Assembly (NCBI RefSeq): GCF_019458805.1
Contig: NZ_JAIBOA010000003.1
Coordinates: 399,389-463,388 of the forward strand
Source of the DNA: Actinomadura parmotrematis
GTDB taxonomy: Bacteria > Actinomycetota > Actinomycetes > Streptosporangiales > Streptosporangiaceae
Length of the DNA: 64,000 nt
Reading direction: 5' to 3'
Shown: piece by piece, positions 60,755 through 64,000 of the stretch
How positions within the stretch are numbered: position 1 is the stretch's first letter
Layout of the letters: the number at the start of each line of letters is the position of its first letter
Made by a program: the position numbers and the translations under genes
Notes under the pieces: model-generated
Databases searched by the model: none
The model's input: only the letters and a program-made list of their open reading frames with translations
Told to the model about the DNA's origin: nothing

Positions 60755-63412
60755 GTGCGTACGGCAGAGGTCAAGCGGCGTTTCCTGGCGCACTTCGAGG
60801 AGCGCGGCCACACGGTGGTCGCCAGCGCGCCCCTGCCCGCCGACGACCCGACGCTGCTGTTCGTCAACGCCGGCATGGTGCCGTTCAAGCCCTACATGCT
60901 CGGCCAGGTCAGCGCCCCCTACAAGCGCGCCACCAGCGTCCAGAAGTGCATCCGCACCCTCGACATCGACGAGGTCGGCAAGACCACCCGGCACGGCACG
61001 TTCTTCCAGATGAACGGCAACTTCTCCTTCGGGGACTACTTCAAGGAGGACGCGATCCGGTTCGCCTGGGACCTGCTCACCCGGTCCCAGGACGCCGGCG
61101 GCTACGGCCTGGACCCGCAGCGCCTCTGGGCGACGGTCTATCTCGACGACGACGAGGCGTACGGCCTCTGGCGCGACGTGATCGGCGTCCCCGAGGAGCG
61201 CATCGTCCGCCGCGGCATGGCCGACAATTACTGGTCGATGGGCGTCCCCGGCCCCTGCGGCCCCTGCTCGGAGATCTTCTACGACCGCGGCCCGGCCTAC
61301 GGCCGCGAGGGCGGCCCCGAGGTCGACGAGGACCGCTACATGGAGGTCTGGAACCTCGTCTTCATGCAGTACGAGCGGGGCGAGGGCACCGGCAAGGCCG
61401 ACTTCCCGATCCTCGGCGAGCTGCCCGCCAAGAACATCGACACCGGCATGGGCCTGGAGCGCATGGCGGCGATCCTGCAGGGCGTCGACAACCTCTACGA
61501 GATCGACGAGACCCGGCCCATCCTGAACGCCGCGGCCCGCCTCACCGGCAAGATCTACGGCGAGCACTCGGGGCAGTCCGCCGCCGAGTCGCACCCCGAC
61601 GACGTCCGCCTGCGCGTCGTCGCCGACCACGTCCGCACCGCCCTCATGCTGATCAGCGACGGCGTGACGCCCGCCAACGAGGGCCGCGGCTACGTGCTGC
61701 GCCGCATCCTGCGCCGCTCGGTGCGCGCGATGCGGCTGCTCGGCTACGACGCGCCGGTGCTGCCCGAGCTGCTGCCCGTCGCCCGCGACGCGATGGCGCC
61801 GTCCTACCCCGAGGTCGCCCGCGACTTCGAGCGGATCTCCTCCTACGCCTACGGCGAGGAGGAGGCGTTCCGCACCACCCTGCGCCAGGGCAGCCAGATC
61901 CTCGACCAGGCGCTCGACACCACCCTCCGGGCCGGCGAGGGCGGCAGCCTCGCGGCGTCCACCGCCTTCCAGCTCCACGACACCTACGGCTTCCCCATCG
62001 ACCTCACCGTCGAGATCGCCGGCGAGCGCGGCCTCGACGTCGACGTCGACGGCTTCCGCGAGCTGATGAGCGAGCAGAAGCGCCGCGCCAAGGCCGACTC
62101 CCAGGCCAAGAAGACCGGCCACGCCGACACCGGCCTGTTCCGCTCGGTCCTCGACGCCAACGGCCCCACCGACTGGCTCGCCTACGAGACCCTGGAGACC
62201 GACTCCACCGTCCTGGCGATCTTCCGGGACGGCGGGCCGGTGAACGCCGCCCGCGACGGCGAGATCGTCCAGGTCGTGCTGGACCGCACCCCCTTCTACG
62301 CCGAGTCCGGCGGCCAGGACAGCGACGCCGGCGAGATCACCGCGCCGAGCGTCACCGCCGAGGTGCTGGACGTGCAGCGGCCCGTCAAGGGCCTCGTCGT
62401 CCACCAGGTCCGCGTCACCGGCGGCGAGCTCGGCGTCGGCCAGCCCGTGCACGCCCGCGTCGACCACGAGTGGCGCACCGGCGCCCGGCAGGCCCACTCC
62501 GGCACCCACGTCGTGCACGCCGCGCTCCGCGAGGTGCTCGGCCCGGCGGCGCTCCAGTCCGGCTCCTACAACCGGCCCGGCTACCTGCGCCTGGACTTCG
62601 CCTGGCGCGGCGCGCTGTCGCCCGAGACCCGCAGCGAGGTCGAGGAGGCCGCCAACGTCGCGGTCCGCCGCGACCTGCCCGTCGACGTCCGCTACATGCC
62701 GCTGCCCGAGGCCCGCGACATCGGCGCGCTCGCCCTGTTCGGCGAGACCTACGACGAGAACGTCCGCGTCGTTGAGATCGGCGGCGCCTGGTCGCGGGAG
62801 CTGTGCGGCGGCACGCACGTCGCGCACTCCTCGCAGATCGGCTCCGTCGCGATCACCGGCGAGTCCTCGGTCGGCGCGGGGCACCGCCGCGTCGAGGCCG
62901 TCACCGGCCTGGAGGGCTTCCGCTACCTGGCCCGCGAGCGCGACCTCGTCAGCCAGATCGCCGAGCAGCTCAACGCGCCCCGCGACGAGCTGCCCGCCCG
63001 CATCACCGCGCTCGTCGAGCGCGCCAAGAAGGCCGAGCGGGAGGCGCAGCGGCTCCGCGACGAGATCACCGCCGGGCAGGCCGGCAAGCTCGCCGAGGAC
63101 GCCCGCGACATCGACGGCATCGCCTACATCGCCACGACCACGGACGGTGACGCCCGCGGGCTCGCCAGCCGCATCCGCGACGGCGTCCCGGGCGGCCGCC
63201 CCGCCGTCATCGCGGTCGTCGGCACGTCCGGTTTCGTCGTCACCACCAACCCGGCGGCGCGCGAGCGCGGCCTGTCCGCCGCCGACCTCGTGCGCTCCGC
63301 GCTGGAGGGCAAGGGCGGCGGCAGCCCCGAGATGGCGCAGGGCAAGGCCCCGGCGGACGCCGCCGCCGCGCTGGACCGCGTGGCGGCCCTCATCCCCTCC
63401 CGGCTCGGCTGA
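60755..63412 (+). CDS. alaS: Alanyl-tRNA synthetase
   Basis: 885 aa, full length. It charges tRNA-Ala and edits Ser/Gly mischarging. N-terminal class II core: [30 protein letters not shown] (motif 1 region), [19 protein letters not shown]. Editing domain: [16 protein letters not shown] and [16 protein letters not shown] give the His/Cys zinc-binding set (HxxxH and CxxxH). C-terminal coiled coil and C-Ala domain ([13 protein letters not shown]) are present. Start GTG 60755 behind AGAGGGGG. Confidence 0.98.
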   Translation: MRTAEVKRRFLAHFEERGHTVVASAPLPADDPTLLFVNAGMVPFKPYMLGQVSAPYKRATSVQKCIRTLDIDEVGKTTRHGTFFQMNGNFSFGDYFKEDAIRFAWDLLTRSQDAGGYGLDPQRLWATVYLDDDEAYGLWRDVIGVPEERIVRRGMADNYWSMGVPGPCGPCSEIFYDRGPAYGREGGPEVDEDRYMEVWNLVFMQYERGEGTGKADFPILGELPAKNIDTGMGLERMAAILQGVDNLYEIDETRPILNAAARLTGKIYGEHSGQSAAESHPDDVRLRVVADHVRTALMLISDGVTPANEGRGYVLRRILRRSVRAMRLLGYDAPVLPELLPVARDAMAPSYPEVARDFERISSYAYGEEEAFRTTLRQGSQILDQALDTTLRAGEGGSLAASTAFQLHDTYGFPIDLTVEIAGERGLDVDVDGFRELMSEQKRRAKADSQAKKTGHADTGLFRSVLDANGPTDWLAYETLETDSTVLAIFRDGGPVNAARDGEIVQVVLDRTPFYAESGGQDSDAGEITAPSVTAEVLDVQRPVKGLVVHQVRVTGGELGVGQPVHARVDHEWRTGARQAHSGTHVVHAALREVLGPAALQSGSYNRPGYLRLDFAWRGALSPETRSEVEEAANVAVRRDLPVDVRYMPLPEARDIGALALFGETYDENVRVVEIGGAWSRELCGGTHVAHSSQIGSVAITGESSVGAGHRRVEAVTGLEGFRYLARERDLVSQIAEQLNAPRDELPARITALVERAKKAEREAQRLRDEITAGQAGKLAEDARDIDGIAYIATTTDGDARGLASRIRDGVPGGRPAVIAVVGTSGFVVTTNPAARERGLSAADLVRSALEGKGGGSPEMAQGKAPADAAAALDRVAALIPSRLG

Positions 63413-63453
63413 TCGGGGCGGACGGACCGCAGACCCTTCCTTGAGATCCTTCA

Positions 63454-63490
63454 GGGCGGGCACCGGGAAACCGGTGCCCGCCCTTTGCGT
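63454..63490 (+). terminator. Terminator of alaS
   Basis: Perfect 13-bp stem (63454-63466 with 63471-63483) and GAAA loop, followed by TTTGCGTT; 41 nt after the alaS stop. Confidence 0.85.
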
Positions 63491-63587
63491 TCCAGGGGGC
63501 CGGGCAGCACACGGCGGGTGGTTACATTCTGTGAGTTCGGAGACCGCCGCTGATGCCGTCCGGTGAGGCGAGGGGGAGATCGGCAGA

Positions 63588-64000
63588 ATGAAACAGGGCA
63601 CGCTGATACAGGACCCCCGGTCCACGTTCCCGACCCGTCCGCAACCCATCATCACCTGGGCCGACCCGGCCCAGCACCCCGCGACCCCCCACCACCCTTC
63701 CACCGAGACGCAACCCCCACCCGAGCCGACCCCGCACACGACGGATCCGTACGCGACGGCCCCGCCCGCACCCGGACCCTACGTACCCGACCCTTACGCG
63801 CCGGGCCTCCGCGAGTCCGGCCCCCGCTCGTCCGGCCCCCGCACCCTCGGCCCCTGCGTATCCGCTCCCCGCACCCCCGGCTCGCACACGACCGGCCCGC
63901 ACACGGCCAACTCGCACGCGCCCGGCTCGCACACGACCGGCCCGCACACGGCCAACTCGCACGCGCCCGGCTCGCACGCGTCCGGCCCGCACACGGCCAA
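63588..64000 (+). CDS. Pro/His-rich protein, 3' truncated by window
   Basis: The frame opens at ATG 63588 (GGGGGAG ~9 nt upstream) and has no stop to the window end (137 codons seen). MKQGTLIQDPRSTFPTRPQP starts a low-complexity region dominated by Pro, His, Thr and Ala, ending in a 15-residue repeat (S-H-T-T-G-P-H-T-A-N-S-H-A-P-G). Third codon positions are almost all G/C, which supports this frame over the antisense. It may be the disordered N-terminus of a larger protein; no domain is yet visible. The usual genes after alaS in actinomycetes are different. Confidence 0.6.
   Translation, partial: MKQGTLIQDPRSTFPTRPQPIITWADPAQHPATPHHPSTETQPPPEPTPHTTDPYATAPPAPGPYVPDPYAPGLRESGPRSSGPRTLGPCVSAPRTPGSHTTGPHTANSHAPGSHTTGPHTANSHAPGSHASGPHTA
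63877..64000 (+). repeat. 45-bp tandem repeats in the terminal gene
   Basis: At least two near-identical 45-bp units (about 63880-63924 and 63925-63969) and a third, partly changed one cut by the window end; each encodes 15 residues. Shorter 15-bp sub-periods (T/S-G-P, S-H) are also visible. Confidence 0.8.

Noticed and set aside
60119..63739. Minus-strand open frame of about 1200 codons opposite alaS
   Set aside because: It is antisense to a complete, unmistakable alanyl-tRNA synthetase and has low-complexity composition.
63522..63992. Minus-strand pentapeptide-looking frame (RAGRV repeats) at the window end
   Set aside because: It mirrors the 45-bp repeats of the plus-strand gene, whose third codon positions are almost all G/C and which has a start and ribosome site.

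Overview
The window is chromosomal DNA from a very GC-rich actinomycete. GC is close to saturation at third codon positions, GTG and TTG starts are common, and several genes look leaderless. It encodes a DUF5753/DUF397 regulator pair, PucR-like and LAL regulators, F420/PPOX-type enzymes and a cutinase of the Thermobifida/Thermomonospora type. Together these suggest a Thermomonosporaceae-like organism (for example Actinomadura), which is inference. I see no tRNA, rRNA, CRISPR array, IS element or prophage.

Layout. 1-10 kb: the 3' end of a sugar ABC transporter ATPase, a TetR/MFS efflux pair, GrpB, PhzF and PPOX proteins, a DUF2079 membrane protein, DUF488, a pyruvate:quinone dehydrogenase and a DoxX protein. 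10-24 kb: a secretome island. It has a secreted Ig-like protein, a PucR-type regulator facing away from a five-gene operon (three DUF6801-like surface proteins, one with five fibronectin III repeats, then a secretory lipase and a lipoprotein), a second PucR-type regulator and an acyl-CoA synthetase. 24-34 kb: an anti-sigma-like ATPase, a DMT-type transporter, a 944-aa LAL regulator, a third PucR-type regulator, a secreted protein with a VWA-like domain, a PET-hydrolase-like cutinase and an FAD monooxygenase. 34-41 kb: cobN behind a cobalamin riboswitch, a coupled NUDIX gene and a MarR/MFS efflux pair. 41-47 kb: small accessory genes, including XRE-DUF5753 with two DUF397 genes, three small proteins, an EstB-like esterase and a PD-(D/E)XK-like protein followed by a partial copy of its own C-terminus. 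47-60 kb: most of the corrin-ring pathway (cobG-cobH-cobIJ, cobK, cbiD, cobL-cobM), interleaved with an MFS transporter, a CGNR regulator, a pentapeptide-like membrane protein and a cyclophilin. 60-64 kb: a PPOX protein, alaS with a strong terminator, and the start of a Pro/His-rich gene that runs off the end.

Two themes cut across these regions. Precorrin-2 to hydrogenobyrinate chemistry plus cobalt insertion is encoded in three blocks within 25 kb. It pairs an oxygen-dependent type CobG with an anaerobic-type CbiD, and the only recognisable B12 riboswitch is at cobN. A second group of enzymes (secretory lipase, cutinase, acyl-CoA synthetase, DUF6801/FN3 surface proteins) could together attack esters or polyesters outside the cell. 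That role is inferred from gene content only.

The most striking non-coding signal is a family of four long, nearly perfect palindromes that share a core and TGACC/GGTCA flanks. Every copy sits between convergent genes, and the flanks often supply the stop codons.
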